From Ideonella benzenivorans (GTDB lineage: Bacteria; Pseudomonadota; Gammaproteobacteria; Burkholderiales; Burkholderiaceae_C): a stretch of 63,234 nucleotides of DNA. Below, piece by piece: positions 33,175 through 41,886 of this stretch. The position numbers and the translations under genes were made by a program. Positions within the stretch are counted from its first letter, which is position 1, and each line of letters starts with the position of its first letter. The stretch covers positions 1-63,234 of the forward strand of contig NZ_JAGWCB010000021.1 in NCBI RefSeq assembly GCF_020387415.1. The letters run 5' to 3'. The notes under the pieces are model-generated. The model was given only the letters and a program-made list of their open reading frames with translations, did no database searches and was not told the origin of the DNA.

Positions 33175-33232
33175 CAAATCGCTAAAAAAGTCGACGACCC
33201 CCCTGGGGGTCGTCGTAAAAATTTGCGATTTG
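33175..33232 (-). terminator. Large hairpin: nested inverted repeats with T-run on the minus strand
   Basis: Inner stem CGACGACCCCC / GGGGGTCGTCG (33192-33215) with a 2-base loop, framed by CAAATCGC (33175-33182) and GCGATTTG (33225-33232). On the minus strand the inner stem is followed by ACTTTTTT, so it can act as a terminator for leftward transcription from the IS debris; it also closes the right side of the phased array. Confidence 0.7.
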
Positions 33233-33309
33233 CCTTGGAAAAAGGCAACGTCATTACTCGCTTGTTGTCAATGTTCCAGGAACGTGTTCTGTGTGTTGAG
33301 GGCCCAGAA

Positions 33310-33382
33310 TGGACCCGGTGGGGATGCGGACAAGAGCTTGGACTGGTTATGCGGCGATGCCCAGGCGCTGACGGTGCTGGGC
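33310..33382 (-). pseudogene. IS3-family transposase C-terminal remnant and IS end
   Basis: The minus-strand frame ending at TAA (33349-33347) reads AQHRQRLGIAA, as in the remnant at 5238-5322 and the intact IS at 12302-13900. The terminus GGGGATGCGGACAAGAGCTT is conserved. Confidence 0.65.
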
Positions 33383-33545
33383 AGGTCAGCTTGAACTTGC
33401 TGTTCAGGTGGGTCTGGGCCTTCCAGGCGATGTCGGTGATGGCGGAGGGCAGGCGCCTCATGGCGCTGGGCGATGATGGGACACACGCGCGGGCCGGCTT
33501 GGTAGTGCCAGGCCACCTCCACCAGCATGTAGCGCACCGCGTTTC
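33383..33545 (-). pseudogene. IS110-family transposase C-terminal remnant (frameshifted)
   Basis: Two minus-strand frames give VRYMLVEVAWHYQAGPRV and then RLPSAITDIAWKAQTHLNSK, the typical end of IS110-type transposases (transposase_20 domain). A frameshift separates them and the N-terminus is gone. Confidence 0.65.
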
Positions 33546-33700
33546 TCCCGGCCGATGCAAATCTGAGCCACCGTACCGACCCAATAGTGAGCCAGGGATG
33601 GAAGCCGCAGGCGCAGGCCTGCGGGCTGTGGATGAGTTTAGTTTAAGGGCCTGAGCGTGCCCTTGGCACTCTCCTGCTTCTGAGCGGCAGCCCGTTGCTG

Positions 33701-34290
33701 TTACCGAGCCCTCACGCGCGACTTGGCCTGTGCTGTTGAGCGCAGGTAGCGGATCGAGTCGTTGCCGGTCTCCACGATGTGGCTGTTGTGCGTGAGCCGG
33801 TCCAGCAGCACCGTGGTCATCTTGGCGTCGCCGAACACCGCGCTCCACTCGGCGAAGGCGAGGTTGGTCGTGATCATCACGCTGGTGTGCTCGTAAAGCT
33901 TGGACAGCAGGTGGAAGAGCAAGGCCCCGCCGGCTTGGCTGAACGGCAGGTAGCCCAGTTCGTCCAGGATCAGCAGGTCCAGCCGCAGCAGGCCGGCCGC
34001 GATGCGCCCCGCCTTGTCCTCGACCTTCTCCCGCTCCAGTGCGTTGACCAAGTCCACCGTGCTGTAGAACCTTACCTGGCGCCCGTGCTGCGTGATCCCC
34101 GCCACGCCGATGGCTGTGTCCAGGTGGGTCTTGCCCGTACCCGGCCCGCCCACCAGCACCACGTTGTGCGCGGCCTCGGTGAAATTGCAGCGCACCAGCT
34201 GCGTCACCAGTTGCCGGTCCACGGCGGAGACCTCGAAGTCGAAGCCCGCCAGGTCTCGGTGGATGGGGAAGCGCGCCGCGTGCATCTGAT
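33701..34290 (-). pseudogene. istB: IstB-like ATPase of an IS21-family element, 5'-truncated
   Basis: Reads from [20 protein letters not shown] through Walker [17 protein letters not shown], Walker [14 protein letters not shown] and [20 protein letters not shown] to a stop at 33701. The first residues before RYQM are missing and no istA is present. A Thr/Ala position after the Walker A motif is altered (HLDTA for HLATA). Sequence at 33570-33600 (TGAGCCACCGTACCGACCCA) looks like an IS21 terminus. Dead element. Confidence 0.75.
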
Positions 34291-34537
34291 AGCTCGGACA
34301 GCACCACCGGCAGGAAGCAGGGTTGATTGGCAACGGGGCGGTAGCAGGCCAAAGGCATCCCCAGCACAAGGCGACACATTCACCTTGCAGGCCCCATGCC
34401 GCAACGATAGGCTGGGATCATTCACCCCACATCCGAACCAAGTGCCAACACGGACGTCCCATGCCTGAGATCAGCATGCTGCTCGACCGCGCCGGGACCG
34501 CGATGGGCGGGGTTTTGCTACAGCTTCGTTAGGCCGC

Positions 34538-35422
34538 ATGAAGACCCACCGCGTTCCTCCCGGCACACTCTCCGGCGACAGGCTGTTGGCCCCATCAGCC
34601 GTCAGCTTACGCTCCGCTCCGTCCACATCGGAACTTGAGGCTCTGTTCCAAGAGGCGGCGAAGGGCGACTATTCCACTGAGGTCGTCAAGCAAACCGCTG
34701 TCATCCCGAGTAGACCCCGATCGACGTCAGGGACGACGCTGCATCAGCGGGTGGAGAACACAGCGAGGTGGAGTTGCATATTTGCCAGCAGCCAAGGCCG
34801 TTCGCAGATCAGATCGTCGTGCATTCCGTATGGAGCATCAACGAAGACTCTGCCGGCGTTTCGTGGATATACAGTTTCGGGGTTCACCGACTGGGTCTTG
34901 GAATTGCATGGCATCCGCTCCCCAATAGCCTCTCTCCAGATGGGCAGCGATGCCGAAGCGCGAGTTCGATTGTTGCGAGTGCCAGTGCCGACCAGCACTC
35001 GCTGGGACCTCATTCACGACGGAATGACACTCGCTGACTTGCAACGTAGGACCTTTCAAATATCGGATCTCGCAATCGATGGCTACCCATTGCGCGCCAA
35101 TCCGGACTTGGTGTTTAGGCCGGCACAAGATCTTGGTTGTGAGGAAGAAAGTAGGCGTGACGTCGTCATCATTGAGGTCAAGTGCACTGATGCTCCAATT
35201 CCTGACGATCTTTGGCCAAATGCCCGGTGTCAACTGTGGGCATACTCGAAGATCGACAACTTCGCATCCGCCACCGAAGTCTATTTGGTAGGCGAGGTCT
35301 GGAACTCCCGAGGAACTGAACGCCGACACACGCGAACTTGGCGTCGGAGCGCCGGCGTCCTTGAAGACGAGTGTGCAGCGCTATTTCAACTCTATCGGTC
35401 TGCAGCACCGCGCAGCAAGTAA
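34538..35422 (+). CDS. Putative PD-(D/E)xK nuclease, possibly frameshifted near its middle
   Basis: A 294-aa frame. The C-terminal half has GYPLRANPDLVFRPAQ followed by DVVIIEVKCTDAPIPDDLWP and CQLWAYSKI, a good PD-(D/E)xK pattern (D, then E-x-K). Between about 34745 and 34860 a different frame (VELHICQQPRPFADQIVVHS) also looks coding, so the 5' half may carry frameshifts or the true start may be internal. It stands alone between IS debris and a transporter fragment. Possible orphan restriction-like or repair nuclease. Confidence 0.45.
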   Translation: MKTHRVPPGTLSGDRLLAPSAVSLRSAPSTSELEALFQEAAKGDYSTEVVKQTAVIPSRPRSTSGTTLHQRVENTARWSCIFASSQGRSQIRSSCIPYGASTKTLPAFRGYTVSGFTDWVLELHGIRSPIASLQMGSDAEARVRLLRVPVPTSTRWDLIHDGMTLADLQRRTFQISDLAIDGYPLRANPDLVFRPAQDLGCEEESRRDVVIIEVKCTDAPIPDDLWPNARCQLWAYSKIDNFASATEVYLVGEVWNSRGTERRHTRTWRRSAGVLEDECAALFQLYRSAAPRSK

Positions 35423-35567
35423 CCCCGCAGCATGCGGCCTAACCCTTCTACCGGGACTTCCCCCTCGGTCAAGCAGACCCCGGCTGTTTTCTCCTTCCCA
35501 CCTGATTCGTCACGAACCTCAGCCAGGCGCATAGCCTGAGCCTGTCCTTGCCACGATTCCCGTCTTC

Positions 35568-35801
35568 ATGGTGCTCTTTGCTGCGCTCCGGCTCAAGCAG
35601 TCTGTGACGGCGGCGCAGAAGGCCGGTATCGCGGCGGCCTTCGCCGGCATTGCCGTGGTGGCTTTGGGCCGAGGCGGTGGCGTCGAAGCGACGCCAGCGG
35701 GCGTCGGCTTCATGTTGTTTTCGGCGGTAGCCATCGCGTTCTACTACGTCTGGAGCATCAAGCTGATTGAACGTCAAATGTCGGCGATCGCCGTAACCTG
35801 A
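35568..35801 (+). pseudogene. EamA/DMT transporter fragment
   Basis: Reads AALRLKQSVTAAQKAGIAAA, AFAGIAVVALGRGGG and GFMLFSAVAIAFYYVWSIKL, two to three TM helices of a drug/metabolite transporter, then stops. About a quarter of the usual 300 residues; both ends are missing. Confidence 0.6.
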
Positions 35802-35899
35802 CGCTCGATCCTGCAGGCGTGACTGCTACGATTGATCTCAAATCTTCAGTTACCTTGTCGTAGCCAATCTCAGGCATTCCGACAAGGGAATCAGGTGTT

Positions 35900-37516
35900 A
35901 TGGGCCTTCTCGATCTGTTCAAGTCCTTCTTTTCTGATGAGAGCAGGTCCATGGCGCCGGCTGCGGAAGTGTCTTCAACAGGTCGAGAAGACGACTTCCG
36001 AATCGGCGACCTTGTTACCGGCTCGGTCAGCTATGCAGGTCCAAGGTTCTACAAAGTCGATTTGTCGGACGGTCGAATCGGTCTCGTCGGTGGCCACCAT
36101 GTCCCCCGTGAGAGAGCTGATGTCTCCTCGCATTACCAACGCGGGGACCTCGTGCAGGTTGTCGTGCTTTGCCCGTCCGAACGGAAGTACGGTGAATACA
36201 TCTGCAGTGAGACGCTGGTCGAAGAGATGATTCGACGTGCGGACCTGTCCACATTGTCCGTGGGCGACGAGGTGGAAGTTCAGGTACGCCGGCTGACGCA
36301 GGACGGGATCAACGTAGCGTATGGCCGCGCGGAAGGGGTCATTCCTCGCGAACGCGCCGCTGGAGGTCAGGCTCGTAAGCACGCCCTCATTCCGGGGCAG
36401 GTCGCCAAGGTGCGGGTCGACTGGATCGAAGTGCCGGAGCTGGGGGATTCCTTGCCGCCTTGGAAGCTGCGCAGCAGCTTTGGCGCGAGTCTCCGCCCCG
36501 AGCCGGTGCAGCCGGTGCGTTGCGTACTTTGGGAGGTGGGAGCCGTTGTCTGTCGCATGAACGTGAGTGTGCGGCTACCGCGCGAGGTAGACGTGATTTG
36601 CCAATGGTGTTTGGAGAGAATGGCTGACGGCGCCGATTGCGCGACTTTGACCACCGAGACGGGCTTGCCACCGGGCTCCGTTCAGGCCATTGCTGAGCTC
36701 CTCATCGAGTACGGCCTAGTGCAGTCCGAATCTTGGATCCCGACGCCACGCGGCCGATCGTTGCTAGTTGCTCTGGCGAAGGTTGCGGATGCGCAAAGGC
36801 ATCCTGTCCAGTTCCTGTTTGCGAGCGCCATGCCCTCGAACTTGTCCTTCCTCCCGCCTGAAACGGAAGGTGTCGAGCAGGCGCCGGGGTCGCCACAAGC
36901 TGTGCGGGACACGAGGCAGGAGCGACGGTTGCGGGCGGATGCGGCCAGTGCCTTGCGCAAGTTGCGCGCGGCGCTACCCGACGCGTGCCCCGAAGAGATG
37001 CTCGAAGCCCTGCAGGACAAATGGTTGCGTGTATCACTGCAGGTCGAGCGCCATGAGATTCCACTGACTCGGCCCGTGCCGCGGTCCTTCCTCACCGAGG
37101 CGTTGCACCGACATTTCGCCTGTGCCGAACGGGAACCGCCTGAGCGTGTCCCCGAACAGGAGATGCATGCACGCGTGGTGCTGCTCGTGCGGCTACGGAC
37201 CACGCTGGAAACACGTCAAGGTGCGGACCAAGACGATTTGCCGGAGCGGTGGGAAGAGGACATCTTCCTCGAACCAGCGTCCGGCACCCTCTGGCGCAAG
37301 GATCCGGCCAAGGACATCCGGTTGCAGGACGTGTCCAGCGACAACCTGCCCGCACTGCCTCTCGATTTCTCATGGCGATTCGTGTCTACCGGGACGCTCG
37401 TCGAAGTGCAACCCCAGGACTGGAAAAAGGCGATCTTTAATGGCACGCGAAGCACTTCGATTCCTGTCGAGAACGGCCGAGATCATGGCGAGGAAGGTGG
37501 GCGGAATCGCGTCTAA
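35900..37516 (+). CDS. S1-domain/winged-helix protein, gene 1 of a four-gene operon
   Basis: A 538-aa protein. Residues 33-90 (FRIGDLVTGSVSYAGPRFYK...) and 119-173 (LSVGDEVEVQVRRLTQDGIN...) look like two S1/OB RNA-binding folds. Residues about 215-295 look like a winged helix (CQWCLERMADGADCATLTTE...ELLIEYGLV). The remainder is helical then beta-rich with WEEDIFLEPASGTLWRKD. Its 3' end overlaps the next gene. RNA binding is inferred from the S1 folds; as part of a helicase operon it may be the substrate sensor. No exact family recognised. Confidence 0.65.
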   Translation: MGLLDLFKSFFSDESRSMAPAAEVSSTGREDDFRIGDLVTGSVSYAGPRFYKVDLSDGRIGLVGGHHVPRERADVSSHYQRGDLVQVVVLCPSERKYGEYICSETLVEEMIRRADLSTLSVGDEVEVQVRRLTQDGINVAYGRAEGVIPRERAAGGQARKHALIPGQVAKVRVDWIEVPELGDSLPPWKLRSSFGASLRPEPVQPVRCVLWEVGAVVCRMNVSVRLPREVDVICQWCLERMADGADCATLTTETGLPPGSVQAIAELLIEYGLVQSESWIPTPRGRSLLVALAKVADAQRHPVQFLFASAMPSNLSFLPPETEGVEQAPGSPQAVRDTRQERRLRADAASALRKLRAALPDACPEEMLEALQDKWLRVSLQVERHEIPLTRPVPRSFLTEALHRHFACAEREPPERVPEQEMHARVVLLVRLRTTLETRQGADQDDLPERWEEDIFLEPASGTLWRKDPAKDIRLQDVSSDNLPALPLDFSWRFVSTGTLVEVQPQDWKKAIFNGTRSTSIPVENGRDHGEEGGRNRV

Positions 37517-37934
37517 GACGGCCACCCGCGCGATTCCGACAGACGTGCTGGGGGCAGTGTCGGCCTTGCTAGGCGCGGTCCAGGCAGGGCTGGACTACAG
37601 CGCTACGAAGGTGAGGACCCGCGCAGCGCGTGAGGAGATTGTTCTGTTGGAGCGGCAGTTGGTCCAGCAGCGTGATGCTCTCAAGGAAGAGGCGAAGCTT
37701 GCAAATCGCGAATTCGAGTTGCACCGGGGCAGTCTTGAGCCGGCCCGGCGACTGGTCGACCTCGCGGCCAATCTGGTGCAGGACGCGTCGATGTGGCTGA
37801 GCCTTCTGTTGGAGGAGGACATTCCGGATCGCGAGGAGCTCGAAAACGTCCAGGAGATGCTGGAAGATGCCTGGGAGCAACTCGGCATCGCCTTGACGGG
37901 ATGGAAGGATTTAGGAGGGGTACCCCATGGCTAG
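37440..37934 (+). CDS. Small coiled-coil protein, gene 2 of the helicase operon
   Basis: The ATG at 37440 (MAREALRFLSRTAEIMARKV) follows GGAAAAAGG; a later ATG at 37485 is possible. It gives 164 aa and overlaps gene 1 by 77 nt. Residues about 35-60 could be a hydrophobic helix (VLGAVSALLGAVQAGL), and 65-105 a coiled coil (REEIVLLERQLVQQRDALKE). The acidic C-terminus contains EELENVQEMLEDAWEQLG. Its stop overlaps the start of gene 3. Function unknown. Confidence 0.6.
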   Translation: MAREALRFLSRTAEIMARKVGGIASKTATRAIPTDVLGAVSALLGAVQAGLDYSATKVRTRAAREEIVLLERQLVQQRDALKEEAKLANREFELHRGSLEPARRLVDLAANLVQDASMWLSLLLEEDIPDREELENVQEMLEDAWEQLGIALTGWKDLGGVPHG

Positions 37935-38352
37935 CAAACTCAAATTACCCAAGTCGTCCACGCCCACGCCTGAAACCGGGCCAAAGAACCTGGAGTTCGC
38001 CAAACTGGACAACAACTTGGCGGTGGCTCGCGTCAAGGTGCTGAATGACGTGTTCAATACCATCGGCAAAGGCTTCGACTATCTGCGCGCGAAGCAAGAC
38101 AGTGAAGCCATCATCGTGAAGGCGCATGCTGATGTCGAGAAGGCGCGGGCCGACCTCGAGAAGACCCGATTGGAGGTCGGTCTCGGACACCACGCGCTGG
38201 ACAAGCTGGATGAGGCCCAGACCACCGCGATTCAAATGCTCAACTTTCTGATCGACGAAGCTGGTCGATCTTCGGATTTCGAACAGCGCAGACGCATCAT
38301 CGCCGACGCCAATGAGTCCCTGCGGGCGCTCGCTACTATCCGGCAGAAATGA
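37927..38352 (+). CDS. Small coiled-coil protein, gene 3 of the helicase operon
   Basis: A 141-aa protein; ATG follows GGAGGGG. After a Pro/Thr-rich leader (PKSSTPTPETGPK), residues 30-105 are amphipathic helix (DSEAIIVKAHADVEKARADL...) and the C-terminus is helical (FEQRRRIIADANESLRALAT). It overlaps gene 2 (8 nt) and gene 4 (ATGA). Size and coiled coils resemble gene 2, so the two may form a hetero-oligomer bridging S1 protein and helicase. No homologue recognised. Confidence 0.6.
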   Translation: MASKLKLPKSSTPTPETGPKNLEFAKLDNNLAVARVKVLNDVFNTIGKGFDYLRAKQDSEAIIVKAHADVEKARADLEKTRLEVGLGHHALDKLDEAQTTAIQMLNFLIDEAGRSSDFEQRRRIIADANESLRALATIRQK

Positions 38353-41300
38353 TCAATTTGGTCCTGGCCGGGGTCAGCTTGGGCGCCATGGCCGTTCAGT
38401 GGTGGTTCGGCGGCAAGACGGAGGAACTGCAACGCCAGCTGCAGGATCTCGAGCACAAGAGGAACGCAATTCTTGCGGCTGACGCGCAGCGGCGGCGCAC
38501 ATTGCTAGGGCCTTGGCTGGAACAAGTCCTGCTCGTTGTCGAAGGCGAGATCAGCATGCGGCGGCAGGTGGAACCGGAGCTCCTTGCCGCGCTGGAACAG
38601 GCGACCGCGCTTGCGACACATCCGCTGCGGCCAGTGAGCGAGAACGCGCTGCGACGCACGGTAGCGGAGCTAGAGCGTGCGGTCGACTTGGTCGAGGCCG
38701 AGCGCGCGCATCTGGAGTGGTTTCGCGATTCCTTGCCAGCCCACGGCGTGGGGGAGCTCTTTCCGCTTGAGCGCCTGCAGATGCCTGCCGATTACCCCGC
38801 GCGCGGCGCGTTGCTGCAGCTCGAAGCCGGGACGAAGAAGCATCATGGTTATGTGCTGCAGGGCTTGCACCGCGGCGAGCTGGTCGCAGTTTACAAAGTG
38901 GACCACTACAACCGAACCGCGAGCGTTTGCGCGCTGCGCGGGGAGCTGTTACGGCTGTCAAGGAATGGCGGTAGCCATTTCGAGGCGATCGTCGAAGGGC
39001 GCAGCCGGGACGAATTGCGGGTCAGCATCGCTTCCGGTTCGGAGCCGGGGGCCGAAGACGGCCCCCTGGCGCGCATTGAGTTTCGCTTGCCTTTGGAGCG
39101 GGGCGATTCGCGGGGGAATGTCCCCCCCGGCGCCCGTCTAAAAGTCTTCAGTCGCCCATGGACCTGGGCCGAGATCAATGGTGCTGTCCGCCCTGGGGCG
39201 AAGCCGCTTGAAGTGGGCTTCGCCCCCACGATCCGCCGAGATGCGAAAGATTGGAGCCCCATTCCGCTAGCCTGCAGGACCGAGCAGCTAGTCGAGCTGC
39301 GAGAAGCCTGGGAGCGCATCGAGAAGGCAGGCGCCCTATCGCACCCGTGGCGCGTATCTATGCAGGACCAGGGCGTCTTTGTCTTCCAGCTGGGGGACGT
39401 GGCTTTACGCATGCGCTGCAAGGAGGATGCGCATTGCTTTGAGTTGCTGGCCGTGGGGACGGCTGGCCAACGGCCGGCGACCTCTGTGCGTATCCATGCC
39501 GAAGTGGGTGTCTTCGTTCCTAACATCGGTGACGAGCAGGAGCTCGCTCCGGGCTTGTTCCGGGAATTCGTGGACATGCTGGCTGAGGAGCTTGGCAACC
39601 AACGCATGAGCTTGTTGGACCGCCAGTCGGCACTGCACCTGCGCAAGATGCAGATCGTCTTTGAAGACCTGCGGGATTCGGCCGAGCGCGATTCGCGCGT
39701 TGAGGTGTTCGCAATGGGCGGACGACGAGCGGGGAGAGCGATGCGATGTATCGTCCTTCATCGCCCACTGCCTGCCTGGCTGCTTGAAGCTGACGCGGAG
39801 TCCCCGCGTGTGGAAGGCGTGGATGCCGCCGGCCAGAAGATTCCTGTCCAGGCGCTAAAGGTGGTCGACGAGCGACTGGGCTTGGTTGAACTTTCGTTCC
39901 GCCACGCCAGCACCGATGCCCATGCCTTACGCTACTTAGCGGCGATCGGCGAAGGCTACACGCAGGAGATCATGGCGCGCTCGGCCGCATCGGCGCTGGC
40001 GAATCGCTTCGTCTCGCCCACGGTGCGCGCCGACCTGTTCCACTTGGAGGAGAGCCCCTCAGGCAAAGCGGGCAGCCAGGCCAGCAACCCCGACGCCATC
40101 ATCGATGCCGCTCTGGACGATGAAGGCGTGTTCGCCGTCTGGGGACCGCCGGGAACGGGCAAGACAACGCTGGTTGTCGCTTTGCTGAGGCGATTCCTCG
40201 GGGAGTGGGCGGCATTGGGCAAGCCTCGGCCAGCGCGAGTGCTCGTTGTGGCGCCGACGCACGTTGCGGTCAACGAAGTGATGCAGCGGCTTCTGAAGGA
40301 GGATGCGGCGCTGGCAGAAGGCGTGGTGCGCTATGTGGCACAGACCTCGCGGATCGAAGGAACGAGCCTCATGGACTGTTCCCAGGACCGGCTGCTCGAA
40401 AGCTGGCGTTCGTCGGTGCTGGGTAGCACGAGTGGCGTGAGCCCCGCGTGGCGCGCACTGGTGGAGGACGAGGACGGCAACGTTCCCAGGGGGGTGCGGG
40501 AGGCGCTCAGCCGGTGGGTGCTTGCAGGCCGGCAGGTGCATGCGGTGACCTCGATGGGCATGCCGCGTGCTGACTTCGCATTGCTCGACAAGTCGTTCGA
40601 TCTGGTAGTGTTCGACGAGGCTGGTAAGGCTTTCGCGCCTGAGATCCTGCTGCCGGCGATGCGCGCTCGCCGCCTGGTGCTAGTCGGTGATCACAAGCAG
40701 TTGCCGCCCACGGTGACGGAAGAGATGCTGGCCGACGACGGCGCCAACCGCCTCGATCCTCAGGAGGTGGAGTCGTTGCTGCGTAACAGCTATTTCCACC
40801 ACCTGTTTCAGTCGTTGCCGGACACCCGCAAAGCCATGCTGGCCGTGCAGCACCGGATGCACCCGGAGATTGGTGCAGCCGTGAGTGAACTGTTCTACGA
40901 GGGCCGCCTCAAGTCGTCCCGGCAGGCCGGGAAGTGGGGAGTGACTCGCAAGCGCCTCACTGTGGTCGACTGCAGCGACGTGCCGGATTACCGCCATCGA
41001 CGCGTCATGGGCAAAAGCCTCGAGAACCCTTTTGAGCGTCGGCTGGCGCTCGAGCTTGTTGCCGCGCTTGCGACTCATGGAACGTGCTTGGTAATCTGCC
41101 CGTATCAGGCGCAACGCATCGCTGTCGAGCGCGAGATTCGCATGCGGCGCCTGGATCAGCGCGTCCAGACTACAACGGTGGACGCGGTCCAAGGCGGCGA
41201 GGCCGACATCATCTTGCTTTTGATGACGCGAAGCGGAGGCAATACGAATTTCCTGCTTGATGAGAACCGCATGAACGTCGCACTGTCTCGCGCGCGCGAG

Positions 41301-41495
41301 TGCGCCATCGTCGTAGGCCATGTGCGAGCCTTGACTAGACGAGAGGGAAACCCGATTTCAAGGTTTCTGGCGCACGGAAGTCGAGCGCGGTCGCTTCTCC
41401 ACTTTCGGGCGCCGCCCGCGGGCGACATTCAGGAAGACATTGTTCAGCGCGTGATCGGCGAACAAACTGGGCGTCCGCGCGCCGTGCACCGCTAA
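38349..41495 (+). CDS. Membrane-anchored SF1 helicase (Upf1/DNA2-like), gene 4
   Basis: A 1048-aa protein. Residues 4-20 (LVLAGVSLGAMAVQWWF) form one TM helix, then a coiled coil (EELQRQLQDLEHKRN). The middle 540 residues are a large unassigned beta-rich region. The helicase core has motif I GPPGTGKT (599-606), motif II DEAG (756-759), motif III GDHKQLPP (780 on), motif IV QHRMHP, motif V/VI ending NVALSRAREC. This is the SF1B Upf1-like arrangement, which unwinds RNA or DNA 5'-3'. No PLD nuclease is attached, unlike Mokosh II. Probably the effector/motor of the operon. Confidence 0.85.
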   Translation: MINLVLAGVSLGAMAVQWWFGGKTEELQRQLQDLEHKRNAILAADAQRRRTLLGPWLEQVLLVVEGEISMRRQVEPELLAALEQATALATHPLRPVSENALRRTVAELERAVDLVEAERAHLEWFRDSLPAHGVGELFPLERLQMPADYPARGALLQLEAGTKKHHGYVLQGLHRGELVAVYKVDHYNRTASVCALRGELLRLSRNGGSHFEAIVEGRSRDELRVSIASGSEPGAEDGPLARIEFRLPLERGDSRGNVPPGARLKVFSRPWTWAEINGAVRPGAKPLEVGFAPTIRRDAKDWSPIPLACRTEQLVELREAWERIEKAGALSHPWRVSMQDQGVFVFQLGDVALRMRCKEDAHCFELLAVGTAGQRPATSVRIHAEVGVFVPNIGDEQELAPGLFREFVDMLAEELGNQRMSLLDRQSALHLRKMQIVFEDLRDSAERDSRVEVFAMGGRRAGRAMRCIVLHRPLPAWLLEADAESPRVEGVDAAGQKIPVQALKVVDERLGLVELSFRHASTDAHALRYLAAIGEGYTQEIMARSAASALANRFVSPTVRADLFHLEESPSGKAGSQASNPDAIIDAALDDEGVFAVWGPPGTGKTTLVVALLRRFLGEWAALGKPRPARVLVVAPTHVAVNEVMQRLLKEDAALAEGVVRYVAQTSRIEGTSLMDCSQDRLLESWRSSVLGSTSGVSPAWRALVEDEDGNVPRGVREALSRWVLAGRQVHAVTSMGMPRADFALLDKSFDLVVFDEAGKAFAPEILLPAMRARRLVLVGDHKQLPPTVTEEMLADDGANRLDPQEVESLLRNSYFHHLFQSLPDTRKAMLAVQHRMHPEIGAAVSELFYEGRLKSSRQAGKWGVTRKRLTVVDCSDVPDYRHRRVMGKSLENPFERRLALELVAALATHGTCLVICPYQAQRIAVEREIRMRRLDQRVQTTTVDAVQGGEADIILLLMTRSGGNTNFLLDENRMNVALSRARECAIVVGHVRALTRREGNPISRFLAHGSRARSLLHFRAPPAGDIQEDIVQRVIGEQTGRPRAVHR

Positions 41496-41886
41496 TCCTG
41501 CCGCGGGGCCACTGGGCCCCTCAAGCGTCAACGGTGCTGGCCAGCACCTCCGCTTGCCGCCCAAGGCCGCAGACCAACGCAAAGCCGATGCCATTCATGC
41601 GCCTGCCGAAAGTCTGGCCGCGTGACCGTTTGGGGGGAGTCAGCGTGAGTTCGTGCCCTCGAAGCCAAAGTCAGCAACCGCTGCATAGCGGGCAGTCCTA
41701 CACCCGCTGGCCGCTTCAGACTGGGTGCGGCCGTTCGACGAGTGGCGACCGATAGCCCGCTTTCGACCCTGAGCAGCCTCAGCCGGCGCGAACCCGAAGG
41801 GCTGCTGGGCAGCGAGATCAGACATTCAATGACACCCAACGAATGACCGAACTAGACCGCTTCGGGGTCACTCGAAGCGAAGCCGG
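41496..41886. other. Gap between convergent helicase operon and response-regulator gene
   Basis: About 390 bp with no credible gene. A GGGGCC...GGCCCC hairpin at about 41505-41520 just after the helicase stop may act as a weak terminator. The 41640-41860 part (GAATGACCGAACTAGACCGC) looks like a degenerate dispersed sequence common in Burkholderiales; I cannot assign it. Confidence 0.4.

Noticed and set aside
33174-34379. A 401-aa minus-strand ORF
   Set aside because: It reads through IS110 and IS21 remnants in a wrong frame; only chance absence of stops.
41528-41839. A 103-aa minus-strand ORF in the gap after the helicase
   Set aside because: Low-complexity R/S/L-rich translation and no ribosome-binding site; looks like a degenerate dispersed sequence.
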